This document shows, piece by piece, positions 1 to 8,903 of a stretch of 26,339 nt of DNA. The notes beneath the pieces were generated by a model. It was not told the origin of the DNA and did not search any database. It saw nothing but the letters and a program-made list of their open reading frames with translations. Source of the stretch: Acephala macrosclerotiorum (lineage: Eukaryota; Ascomycota; Leotiomycetes; Helotiales; Mollisiaceae); assembly GCA_014904845.1 (NCBI GenBank), contig MU119229.1, positions 362,186 through 388,524 on the forward strand. The letters are read 5' to 3'. A program made the position numbers and the translations under genes. The first letter of the stretch is position 1. Every line of letters begins with the position of its first letter.

Positions 1-740
1 TTTAATTAATATTAAATTTTATAAATATAAATTTTTAAAGTTTTTTATTTTTTAAAAATTTAAATATATTATAATAAATTTATTTATTATTAATAATATA
101 ATATATAATTATAATATTATTAATATTTTAATTAATTATTTTTTTAATAATAAAATAATTAATAATCGAATAAAATTTTAATTAAATTTAAAAATAATAT
201 TTATTTTAAATATTAAAAATTAATAATCGAATAATTAAAAAAATTAAAAAATTTTATAATTTTTTTATTAAAACGAGAAAAATAATAAATAACGAAATAA
301 ATAATAAAAAAAAAATTTTTTTTAAATATATTTAATATTTTATTCGAATTTTTAATTATTAATAAAAAGTAAAAAAAAAAACGTTTTTAATTAAATAAAA
401 ATAATCGTTATTAAATTCGAAATTTTTTAAAAAATAAATATTTATAAAATTATTATAAAAAAATCATTTTAAATAAATAAATATTAAAAAAAAAATTTAA
501 TATTTATAATAAATTAATTCGATATAAAATTAAAATTATTATTAAAAAATTCGAATAAATTTATAATATTAATTATTTTAAAATATTTATTTTTATTATA
601 AAATATATAATTTTAAAAATATTTTTAATATTTATTATAAAATATAATTTAAAAATAAATTATATTAATATAAATTTAACGTTTTTAAAATAAATTTTTA
701 TTTAAAAAATTTTTTACGAATTTAAATAAATTTTTCGAAT
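1..740. repeat. AT-only block, CpG-retaining
   Basis: This stretch is almost pure A/T. By eye I count about 14 C on the plus strand, and 13 of them are in CG dinucleotides (contexts such as tcga, acga, acgt); the lone exception is in aaatcatt near 465. Very few G lie outside CG either. This is what is left when nearly every non-CpG cytosine on both strands has become T. Repeat-induced point mutation (RIP) in ascomycetes does this mainly at CpA. No coding frame is supported. It is most likely an old transposon mutated beyond recognition. Confidence 0.75.
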
Positions 741-1009
741 ATTGTAGAAAGGTAATAAAGCACAAAGCAAAAAGGCCCAACCGTAGGTCAGTTCGTCTTA
801 GCCAGTGGACTAGACTCATCCGAAGTAATCCGTAATCCGTAAATCAATCAATCAATCAGTCAGAGTAGAAGTAGAAAGGGTTGTTGATTAGTCTATGGTG
901 AGCGAAAGCTTCTTATGTACTAGAAGACACGTGACCAGTACTGCCCTCGAAACTAGTTATTTACAAGGATTTTTGAAGAGAAAGCATATAGTCCCACTAC
1001 AATATAATT
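741..1009. mobile_element. Unmutated island, probable LTR-element remnant
   Basis: Normal base composition begins and ends abruptly inside the AT-only block. The island holds a short AATC microsatellite near 842-858 and a purine-rich tract at about 863-880. The tract is followed at 882 by a TG-starting, CA-ending segment (882-1001). The order polypurine tract, then TG...CA, is that of the 3' end of an LTR retrotransposon. No coding sequence is visible in it. It was either inserted after the flanking DNA was mutated or spared from mutation. Confidence 0.4.
882..1001 (+). repeat. Putative solo/3' LTR (about 120 bp)
   Basis: The segment starts TGTTG and ends CTACA, giving a short imperfect terminal inverted repeat. 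It sits directly after a run of purines that could be the polypurine primer. Its length is very close to the 121-bp LTR at 17551-17671, which also starts TGTTG, although the interior sequences do not obviously match. AT-only DNA resumes immediately after the CA. No target-site duplication can be judged because the flanks are mutated. Confidence 0.35.
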
Positions 1010-2200
1010 TAATAAAATTAAATAATATTTTACAAAATTAAAATTTATAATATTTAAAATTAATTTTTATTTTTTTATAAAAAAAAATTTTTATTTTTTT
1101 ATTTATTAATAATATATTAATTATTAAAAATAAAATTAAAAAACGTTAAAAAAAATAAAAATTTTAAATTAAAAAAAATCGCGAAAATTATATTTTTATA
1201 ATTTATTAAAAAATATATATAAATAAATTATTATTATAATTTGATTTTAAATATTTAAATTAAATAAATTTATTATTTTTATAAAATATAATTTTATAAA
1301 AAAAAAAAAAAATTAATTAAACGAAATCGATTTTTATTTTTATAAATAAATTATTAATATTACGATTTATTTAATCAATTATACAAAATTAAATATTAAT
1401 TATTATATTAATTAATTTATTAAATTTATATTTAATATATATTTCGAATATTTATATTTTATAAAATAATTTTTTTAATATTTTAATAAAACGAAAATAA
1501 TAAAAATTATTTATAAAAAAATATTAATTAAAAATTATAATATATTTTTCGATTTTATATAAAAAATTAAAAATAATTATAAATCGTTTTTAAAATAAAT
1601 AATAATATTAAAAAAAAAAAATTTTTATAAATAATATAAAAATAATAAAATATAATATAAAATTTAATAAAAATAAAAATTATAATAATAAATAAAATCG
1701 TAAAAAAAATAATTTAATTAAAAAAATTATAATTGAAAATTATTAAAAAAATTTTTAAAATTTTTTTTATTTTATATTATAATAATTTTTTTACGATTGA
1801 TTTTAATACGAATATAAAATTTTCAAATAAATTTAAATATATTAAAATTCGATATTTTTATATAAAAAACGATATAATTATTAAAAATAAATCAATTTTA
1901 AAATTAATTTTAAAAAACGATTAAATTATAAATATTTTTATAAAATAATTATTTTACGATCGATTTACGATTTATAAAATTATAATAAATTTAAATAAAA
2001 ATTAATTTAATATAAAAAAAATTATAATATTATTTACGAATTTTAAAAATTAAAATAATAATAATAAAAAAAACGAATTAAAATAAAACGAAATTTTTTT
2101 TAAATAAATTTAAAGTATTTTTTAATTATAAAATAAAAACTAAAAATATTTTATTTAAAATCGAATTTTTATAAAAAAAATTTTTTTTTTTTAACTCTTT
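1010..2200. repeat. AT-only block, CpG-retaining (second part)
   Basis: This has the same signature as the first block: long A/T runs with C and G nearly confined to CG. There are a few exceptions, such as tacaaa near 1032 and 1382 and atcaat near 1374 and 1890. From about 2190 to 2290 the composition recovers gradually and keeps a higher density of CG (acgaag, acgacgattcgacg). That zone looks like the less mutated edge of the same element. An open frame at 1733-1924 is a composition artefact rich in Ile, Lys, Asn and Phe. Confidence 0.7.
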
Positions 2201-2586
2201 ATAAGCTCTTTTACGAAGCAGTTAAGACTAGCGCTACAGAGTTTAATAAGGCTTTTTACGACGATTCGACGCTGCAATTAATAAGAAATAAAAAATAATA
2301 GATTATAATGATGATTGGTGCGATGGTCACGTGAAGACATTAATTATTTACATTACTTTAAACATTAGAATAGATATATTTCTATAGTGCTTTTCAGCAA
2401 AAGGCGTGTTAAACTTTCGAGTGGTTTTAGTGTTGAGTAAGCACTGCAATGGATATAATGTCCTCGCACCTAGCTAGATCTTACCACCTTAATCAATCAA
2501 CCAGATCATCAAGTCCATCGAATATATCACTCAATTTGACAGACCTGTCACTTGAAGGCATCTTCACGACGAATTGAACACCCATC
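2201..2586. other. Edge of AT block and upstream region of TAF9
   Basis: Composition returns to normal here. A CACGTG hexamer lies near 2329. The last 100 bases before the TAF9 start are C-rich with CATC/AATC motifs, typical of fungal 5' leaders. No gene is seen. Confidence 0.4.
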
Positions 2587-3513
2587 ATGGCAGAAGTCAA
2601 CGGCGACGTCCCTCAAACCAACGGCCACCCCTCGGCCTCTCCCCCATCTCTGCTAAGAACAGCACCCTCACAACCCGCCCCAATCACCATCTCGAACCCC
2701 ACAATTCCCCTCACCTCCCTTCAAGACAACAGTCTCAGTCCACGCGATGCCCGTCTAATGCACATGCTCCTCTCCTCCCTAGGCTGCACAGCATATCAAG
2801 AGCGCGTCCCTCTCCAACTCCTCGACTTCGCATACAGACATTCCTCCTCTATTCTCTCCGATGCTCTACATCTCTCGTCCGACGCTTATATCTCGCAACA
2901 AACGCGCGCAAGGGACGCCCCTCCTGGTAGCGGATTCAGAGAAGCTGATGGACAAGTTAGCGCAAATGCGGTCATGTTGGCGATTCAAAGTCGGTTGCAG
3001 TATCAATTCAGTGGTGGGAATGGAGGTCACGGATTGAGTAAGGAGTTTTTGTTGGGGATGGCACAGCAGAGGAATAAAGTTACGTTGCCAAGGGTGCTGC
3101 GGAATGAATGGGGTGTTCGGTTGCCGAGTGAGAGGTTCGTGTTGACGGGTGTGCCGTGGGGATTGAAGGGCAAGTGGGGGGTTGAGGAGGAAGCGACGCA
3201 GGGAGATGGGATGGAGGGTGTGGAGATGGAGGGGCAGGTTGTTGAGGGTGGGGACGATGGGGGGACGATGGAAGATTTGTTTGGCGGTGATCCGGATCTG
3301 GATCTCGTGAGTTGCAACAAGCAATATGGTCCTTCGGATGTAGGGACGAACCTCATGGCGGACCTCGAATACATCGCATCGCGCCCGATCCTGCGAATTA
3401 CAAGCGAACGGTTTTCGAGAGCATTCGTGTTCAACTCAGCATCATATATCAACATCCATATCCTGTTCCAAGCTTGCTGCACGCCTGTAGGGACTCTCGG
3501 AAGGCGGCGATAG
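2587..3513 (+). CDS. TAF9: Transcription initiation factor TFIID subunit 9 (TAF9), 3' end disrupted
   Basis: TAF9 is a histone-fold subunit shared by the TFIID and SAGA complexes; it pairs with TAF6 in the nucleus. Residues about 51-165 match the TFIID-31 kDa fold, with SPRDARLMHMLLSSLGCTAY at the first helix, VPLQLLDFAYRH in the next, and ANAVMLAIQSRLQYQF followed by LSKEFLLGMAQQRNKVTLPR. The conserved tail block of the core, RLPSERFVLTGVPWGL, ends near residue 192. An acidic Gly/Glu-rich tail leads to MEDLFGGD (about residue 235). The ATG at 2587 is the first in frame. From about 3306 the frame crosses a 2EXR-like sequence that is read in another frame, so the last 68 residues (to the stop at 3511-3513) are probably not native. 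A GTGAGT donor at 3307 could instead begin an intron, but I find no convincing acceptor. The TAF9 core is certain; the end is not. Confidence 0.85.
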   Translation: MAEVNGDVPQTNGHPSASPPSLLRTAPSQPAPITISNPTIPLTSLQDNSLSPRDARLMHMLLSSLGCTAYQERVPLQLLDFAYRHSSSILSDALHLSSDAYISQQTRARDAPPGSGFREADGQVSANAVMLAIQSRLQYQFSGGNGGHGLSKEFLLGMAQQRNKVTLPRVLRNEWGVRLPSERFVLTGVPWGLKGKWGVEEEATQGDGMEGVEMEGQVVEGGDDGGTMEDLFGGDPDLDLVSCNKQYGPSDVGTNLMADLEYIASRPILRITSERFSRAFVFNSASYINIHILFQACCTPVGTLGRRR

Positions 3514-3910
3514 GGGTATATGCACTTTGGCCGTGTGCGAATCCAGATGCGTGTGCGAAGGATGGAAGGAGCGTTTATGTCAACAAGGCTTACGCCATGT
3601 TCTTCTTCGGAGACATGTCATGTTCGTCCTCGATTGTGCAGAGGTTGAAGGTTCGTCTCGGGCAGTGGTGGTGTATGAGAAGGAGAATTTGGCGTCGCAC
3701 CATCTTTCGTGGTTATCATGTGAGGAATTCGCGTTGGCCAACCCGAGATACCTGTCAGGATGCTCACCACAGAGTTTCGGGAAAGAGCTCAACAGGATAA
3801 GGATATCAATGCAGTACTACCTAGGTCAGCCTTTTACTTTTTACTTGGGCTGGGTTGGACTTACGAGGAAGCTTCTCTCTGGCGGTGAGGCAGAGACGTC
3901 GGTTTCGTGA
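3306..3910 (+). pseudogene. 2EXR-domain protein fragment, headless and frameshifted
   Basis: The frame starting near 3306 reads RELQQAIWSF, then PHGPRIHRI-like and VPSLLHACRDSRKAAIGVY. This matches the middle of the fungal 2EXR domain (usual form: LPxELRxxIW ... PxLLHxCRESRxEAL). Next comes VNKAYAMFFFGDMS, the usual place where the native chain enters the domain's second half. At about 3620 the coding signal jumps one frame, to LDCAEVEGSSRAVVVYEKEN and on to FALANPRYLSGCSP, ending at the stop at 3908-3910. The start of the domain (F-x-LP) is absent, since an in-frame TGA lies at 3288. It is therefore truncated at the 5' end, frameshifted, and fused to the 3' end of TAF9. The function of 2EXR proteins is unknown. 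Confidence 0.65.
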
Positions 3911-4403
3911 TAGAGCTCTTTCGAGCAATATGCTATGTCTGGAGATGTGTCTGAGTGAAGATGGGAGGTCGTTGGAAGCTGTAAAAAAGAATAAAGCTCT
4001 TCTTTGAGTCCATGTTTCACTCTGTTCGAGCAAGCCGGACAAGGATCTTGGCTTGTAATGGCCAGATTGTGGGTAAAAATAATGCACCTTTCGTTGCCAC
4101 CACGTATCTTGACTCTCTTTGGGTGACAAGTGATGGCGGGTTCACGGTGGCCACAAGTATTATTAAGTGCAACACCAAATCATGCACATGATTGAGGTTA
4201 GTATGAACGTTGAAACTGAATACCAAAAAGCAATATCAGTCCCAGAGAAGAACTAGAATTTGATCCGCATCAATCTATCTACGAGAAGAATCGACCTTAT
4301 ATTCAATTGCGAGTCTCTAGAGACGTCGAACTCAGAATCCCACCACGCTTTTAACAGGGCAATCGAGCCTTGCGAGACATCCCCAGGCTCATGAAATGCC
4401 ATC
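3911..4403. other. Intergenic, no supported gene
   Basis: Only short overlapping frames without recognisable domains or coding bias are present. I see no repeat or RNA gene here. Confidence 0.5.
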
Positions 4404-4904
4404 TTAACGACTCCCTGACCAGCCACCTCCACCCTTGATGGCTTTCTGCAAGTGCGAGTCTGCCCACCCAACACTCCTCCAGTTCTGCCCTGGACACCTT
4501 GTTGGCATAGGAACAACTGCCTCGAATGACATACCAACCTCGCCTTTCATACTCCACGTGGAACCCTGCGACCTCTCGGTGCGCCAAGCAAGTCCGGGGT
4601 AGTCGAACTCAATGCCAGTGTCGGAAAAGCATCCACCTTCTTGTCCAAGAAGCCCCCAGTGCATCGAGCTTAATATCAAAAGATCGATCGTAGACTTAAA
4701 TCTAGAAGACTCCCGAACCCGCAGAGTTGATTTTGAATCCAACGCCATACGACTGATCATCGTGCTTACAAACATGGCCTTCTCCAACAATAACGGTAAC
4801 GAAGAATCCTTTAACGCCTTCAAACTATTCAACCCGAGCGCACAGTCAAAGTAGCAAAGCAAAGCAATCAATAACACAACCCACCAATGTGTCCGAAGAT
4901 CCAA
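4404..4904 (-). pseudogene. Hypothetical secreted-type reading frame, no ATG
   Basis: The open frame is 166 codons long and begins with TTG; no ATG is near the start. Its first 25 residues (HWWVVLLIALLCYFDCALG) look like a signal peptide with a cleavage site after ALG. A TATAAAAT box lies on the same strand at 4919-4926, only about 15 nt upstream. The middle contains GGCFSDTGIEFDYPGLAW and no known domain. Other frames continue open downstream to 4253. I do not recognise it. It may be a secreted-protein gene that lost its start codon and suffered frameshifts, or a chance frame. Confidence 0.25.
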
Positions 4905-5344
4905 ATCGAGTTGCGGTGATTTTATACCGGTATTCTATCGCATCAGGATTCGGTATGAAATCGGTTAACACCTCCCTCTCGAATAGAGTAGCATCGGAAT
5001 AAGAAAGAAGATGCGACATGGCAAGTAGAGGTGCGTATGCCTGCAGCGAGATACATTTGGATGCCTCGTCTTATCTGCAGTAGGATCAACGAGAGTATGA
5101 AGTGAGGCGGACAGTGTAGCGGCAAGTGAGGAGGGCGTATGCTCCAGTTTCGATCCTCTTGGGTCTCTGCGATAGGAATCTTCTCTCTGAGTCCCTCGTA
5201 TTGAACGAGATATAAGCAGTGCAGTACTGAGGTTATGCACTCTCTACACGACAATGCACCATCACAGACCATGTATCACACCACTTTGAAACAAATGGGC
5301 CAGCGTGTTTTAGGTAACATAGTGTAGCAACCAAACAAAGGTAG
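4905..5344. other. Intergenic, downstream of surface-protein gene
   Basis: Short frames only, without domains. The segment next to 5345 would hold the 3' UTR of the minus-strand gene. Nothing else is supported. Confidence 0.45.
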
Positions 5345-6494
5345 TTACTTTATTGCCGGTAGTTCCGAAATATTGGGATCTGGAAAGCGATGATCCTGCA
5401 TTGAAAAGGAACCAAGTCAGTACATGGACAAACAGAAGAGTGTACTGACACCCTTGTGCACTTACCCAGGATGCTGATATTGGCCCTCTATGATCACTCC
5501 CTTCCAACTCGGCATTAGGTTGCGGATACACGGGTGGCTGTGGAACAGGAAGCTGCTTTCCAGCCCCCGGCAACTCAGGCTTGCTGCTAGGTTGGTTGTT
5601 GATTGGCTGCGTGGATTTTGCGCGACGTCGACGAAAGAAAAAAATGAAGAGCGGGAAGCCAATAAGGAGTGCAACAGCAATGAGCGAACCAACGACAATG
5701 CCGGAAATTGCCCCGCTGGACAGTTGAGATGGCGACCGCACAGGTGAGGTGGATGTGGAGGTGCTGGTCGGCCCCGTCACTGCGATCACAGTGCTGCTGC
5801 TTTGGATGGAGCTTGTGATGAAGTCAGAGCTTTGCCACCGGATCTGTATTGGCCAGGCAATTTGCCAGAGTGTCGTCATTCCTGTTTCTGTGAAGGTGTA
5901 TTGTGACAATGAGCTCTGGTCGTAAATATTGTCTCCCACCGTGACCACCTGGGAGCCGGTGGAGAAGCCGCTATTACAGCCATCATATACAATCCCACCT
6001 CCTCTAGTTTGACTTTCCCACGCTGGGCAAACATAGCCTGGGGATGTTAGAATGGAAAAGGATAGAAAAAGAGGTATGACTCACTGCTTGGACAACAAAA
6101 GGCAATGGTCTCTCCGCTCGTCGAGGAAAGCTGATACGGCGACGGGGGAGGAGAGCAGGTGTGGTAGTTTGAAGGACAGTACAGGCCAGGAGAATAATAA
6201 CTCGTCATCCACGCAAATCCTTGGGAGTAGTATTTACCAGAGGGGCAACAGGAACTTATTGCACAGCCTGTGGAGTGTGAGAGGGATCTGAGCCAAAGTC
6301 GCGTTCTGATAAGTTTGAGTTCATGTTCACTTGCACGTACCTGCAGTGGTGTACCTCCAGGGGAAGCCAAGTCCCCAAGTTTGGAAGTCGTAGTGGTCTG
6401 TATAGCAGTCCGGAGGGAAGGACAACGAGGTTGTAATTGGTCCAATATTGGTGAAGGTCGTAAAAGTCGGGGAACTATAGGTCATCGATGCCAT
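5345..6494 (-). CDS. Mid2-like single-pass surface protein (four exons)
   Basis: Four exons join cleanly: 6341-6494, 6085-6267, 5466-6037 and 5345-5395. The introns (73, 47 and 70 nt) start GTACGT, GTGAGT and GTAAGT and end CAG; the second has a CTAAC branch site. The product is 319 aa. It has a Cys-rich extracellular part (CAISSCCPSGKYYSQG, ETIAFCCPSSYVC), then WPIQIRWQSSDF, a motif seen in many uncharacterised ascomycete surface proteins. A Ser/Thr-rich stalk follows, then one membrane helix (GIVVGSLIAVALLIGFPLFI), a basic stop-transfer RRRRAK, and a Pro-rich cytoplasmic tail ending in SELPAIK. The layout resembles Mid2/Wsc wall-stress sensors. No N-terminal signal peptide is evident from the chosen ATG at 6492-6494. 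Ligand and pathway are unknown. Confidence 0.8.
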
Positions 6495-7731
6495 TTTTGC
6501 TTTAAGGAGGGAAGGGGTTCAGACAATGTGACAACGAAGTCCAGGAAGGGTCCCGGATTATAAGGGCTCAGTTCCTTCTGCCGTAAGCGTATCCAAGGGC
6601 CGATCTACAAGGAATGTCCATAATTAAAGCTGGATTCTAGTGCAGAGATCCTTGCTAGCTCTACTGGCAGTGACCCTGGAGAAACCATGGAATGATCTAT
6701 ATAAATGATGATTGGTATGTTGGAGTACGGAATTTCGCATCATGGACGGGACGCAGCGATGCCAAGTCGCGCTAAACTAAAGCTTGCGGACATGGCTTTC
6801 ACGTGCTGGGGGCTGAAAATTATCTCGCATTATTATAATTATCTTTTTCCCCTATTAGGTAGCACCTTCACAATAGAGCGCAAATACTTTTGCGTCGGTT
6901 TGAGGAAGTCAAAGTCATGGGCAAGATCAATATAAAGTTGTCGCTTACAAATAGTAATACTGTATAACAGATGATGATACACCTTTACCCCCCATAGCAT
7001 TTTCAGATCTCAAGAGTGGGGCAGGTCCTAGGCTCTCCACAAGGCGGATTCTCTGAACCGCCTCGAGAGATCTCCTACTGTATTACCCCGACACCACGAC
7101 CCATCGTCTAACCCGCCTTCAATTGCCTATTTAAGACACCCTAGCGTTTCAGCTCTCAAAGCGAGGCATACTGAGATGAATATAATTTGGAAAATCAAAA
7201 CTCCCAATCACATCCTTGTAATTAGTTGGAATCTCGATTTTCCGTGGCGCAACAAACCACTGCACGAACCTTAATTTAACGTTCACTTATCGACCTTGCC
7301 CCCCTCAAGGCGTTTCCTACCGACCCATCTCGGGATATCTCTTGACCGCCTTACTCCGTACTCCCGGAATTTTCATCGAATTTTACTCCTTCCGTGCACA
7401 GGATGCGGCCTAAAGCGCAAATGACTTCTTGAACCCCTGACATATGAACGCCACAGCTGAAGATCTCTATCGAAAAATGTGCAGATCGAGGTGATCATGT
7501 CACCTTCTCACTGTCTGGTCCTTACTCCTTTAATTTCATGGCTTGTTGTAAAGAGGTCAACGTTGATCAGCCTCGCTGGCTCACAAGTTCCGAGTTGTGT
7601 GACCTCAACAGTATTAAATACAGTCGCGTTCCTACAACGGAGTAAGTTGATTGCCACAAGTCGTGAAAAGGTCACTATCACCTAGCACTCTCAGTCGAAC
7701 ATCTGCTCGTCAGTTATTCATATATTTCAAT
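6495..7731. other. Divergent intergenic region between two surface-protein genes
   Basis: This 1.2-kb gap separates the minus-strand surface protein from the plus-strand GPI-type protein and would carry both promoters. TA-rich candidates are at about 6691-6702 (atctatataaat) and 7128-7136 (tatttaag). No coding frame or repeat is convincing. Confidence 0.5.
7043..7062. promoter_or_regulatory. Candidate Zn2Cys6 inverted half-site GGCGG-N10-CCGCC
   Basis: GGCGG at 7043-7047 and CCGCC at 7058-7062 form an inverted pair with 10 bases between. This is the arrangement (CGG...CCG) bound by many dimeric fungal binuclear-cluster factors. It lies about 670 nt upstream of the GPI-type gene. It may be chance; there is no other support. 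Confidence 0.2.
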
Positions 7732-8787
7732 ATGATGTACAATCCTCTCTTCACCGTCCTCCTTGTAGCTCCCCTCAGCCTCGCCGTCCAACCCAATCCT
7801 CGAGTCCTCCCAAATGCCCTCGTAGCCCGCCAACCGTTTTCGCTCAATCCTCGAATCGTCCCAAACGCTCTCCTAGCCCGCCAATCATGCAGCTCATCAG
7901 GTGAAGCCACCTGCGACCAAAGCTGCATGCCAATCGACGCCGTCTGCTGCAATGACGGCTCCTCGACCTTTTGTCCAAATGGCGAATCCTGCGTTCCTGG
8001 TGGATGTTGTTCAGATGGTGAGACGTGCGATGGAAGTGGAGGAGGAACCTTGACTCTTGATAATCCCAAGTCGACTTCAATCCTACTATCATCCCCAACC
8101 ACGTCTTTACTCTCTGGGGGTTCAGCGTCCTGCAGCTCATCCGGCGAAGCCACCTGCGACCAAAGCTGCATGCCAATCGACGCCGTCTGCTGCAATGACG
8201 GCTCCTCAACTTATTGCCCAAATGGCGAATCCTGTGTTGCGAATGGTTGCTGTCCAGACGGCGAGGTTTGTGACGGAAGTGGAGGAGGAACGGTGACGCT
8301 CGGCGGCTCGTCCGCAACCCCCACCTTCAACACCGCAAGCTTGAGCTCCAAACTCGACACTGCAACTGGTATTAGCGGCGCACTCTCTGATCTCCCAACC
8401 CTCCCAGCATCTATCCAATCTATCCTCATCACCGCTATCCCCGCATCCGCTCTCACGGCATCGGAATTTGCCTGCGACCCCACCGCCGCCGCCTGGTACA
8501 GTAGCCTGCCTGGAAATGTCAAGAGTGCCTTGAGCAGCTATGGGAGCGAAGTATCAAGCTGGGCCTCTAAGCACTCCTCAGGGCTGGGAACATATACAGA
8601 CGTTCCAGTCTGCACTGGTACGAGGGTTGCTGCAAACACAAATGCTGCCACAACAGGCAGTGGAACAACTAGTGGGTCGAGCTCGACTGCTACAGGCTCT
8701 CCTGGTACCGCCCCTCGTGTCACCAGAGCTATTTCTGGAAGCGTTGCAGGTGTTGTTGGTGTCTTGGGTCTTATGGCTGTGTTGTAG
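7732..8787 (+). CDS. GPI-anchor-type secreted protein with duplicated Cys-rich module
   Basis: The single-exon frame is 351 aa from the ATG at 7732 (a second ATG follows directly). Residues 1-20 (FTVLLVAPLSLA core) form a signal peptide. Two short copies of NPR-(V/I)-(L/V)-PNAL-(V/L)-ARQ follow. Two 58-residue modules come next (residues 52-109 and 133-190). Each has 10 Cys in the order C-x7-C-x3-C-x6-CC ... C-x5-C-x4-CC-x5-C and ends in a Gly-rich GSGGGT. The middle of the protein (LPTLPASIQSILITAIP ... AWYSSLPGNVKSAL) is a pattern common in fungal GPI proteins. A Ser/Thr/Gly-rich spacer ends in a hydrophobic GPI-type tail (GVVGVLGLMAVL). It is likely at the plasma membrane or cell wall. No enzyme activity can be named. 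Confidence 0.85.
   Translation: MMYNPLFTVLLVAPLSLAVQPNPRVLPNALVARQPFSLNPRIVPNALLARQSCSSSGEATCDQSCMPIDAVCCNDGSSTFCPNGESCVPGGCCSDGETCDGSGGGTLTLDNPKSTSILLSSPTTSLLSGGSASCSSSGEATCDQSCMPIDAVCCNDGSSTYCPNGESCVANGCCPDGEVCDGSGGGTVTLGGSSATPTFNTASLSSKLDTATGISGALSDLPTLPASIQSILITAIPASALTASEFACDPTAAAWYSSLPGNVKSALSSYGSEVSSWASKHSSGLGTYTDVPVCTGTRVAANTNAATTGSGTTSGSSSTATGSPGTAPRVTRAISGSVAGVVGVLGLMAVL
7885..8058 (+). repeat. Cys-rich module, copy 1 (174 bp)
   Basis: First of two in-frame copies in the GPI-type gene. It shares long identical runs with 8128-8301, including the whole core coding for EATCDQSCMPIDAVCCNDGS. Differences concentrate in the second half. Confidence 0.9.
8128..8301 (+). repeat. Cys-rich module, copy 2 (174 bp)
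   Basis: Second copy, same length and frame as 7885-8058, with a 69-bp linker between the copies. In the second half it carries VANGCCPDGEVC against VPGGCCSDGETC in copy 1, with several synonymous changes. Confidence 0.9.
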
Positions 8788-8903
8788 AGAGGGATTTGTC
8801 GTCTTCGATGGGTGTTGTATTATTATCTAGTGATTGTACTTTTGCAATTTGTCGAGTTTAAGACAGTGTAGCTGGGAATGGCTTGCAGTGATATAAACGT
8901 AAA

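Noticed and set aside
1733..1924. 63-codon open frame
   Set aside because: Lies in AT-only DNA; composed of Ile/Lys/Asn/Phe/Tyr and explained by base composition.
2866..3482. Minus-strand frames of about 150 codons
   Set aside because: Antisense to TAF9; Pro/Ser/His-rich mirror of Gly/Glu-rich coding sequence.
4612..4854. Plus-strand 80-codon frame
   Set aside because: Overlaps the minus-strand frame that has a signal peptide; no domain or coding bias of its own.
7710..8317. Long minus-strand frames opposite the GPI-type gene
   Set aside because: Antisense to the duplicated Cys-rich modules; no domain, no sensible start, and the repeats simply mirror the plus-strand gene.
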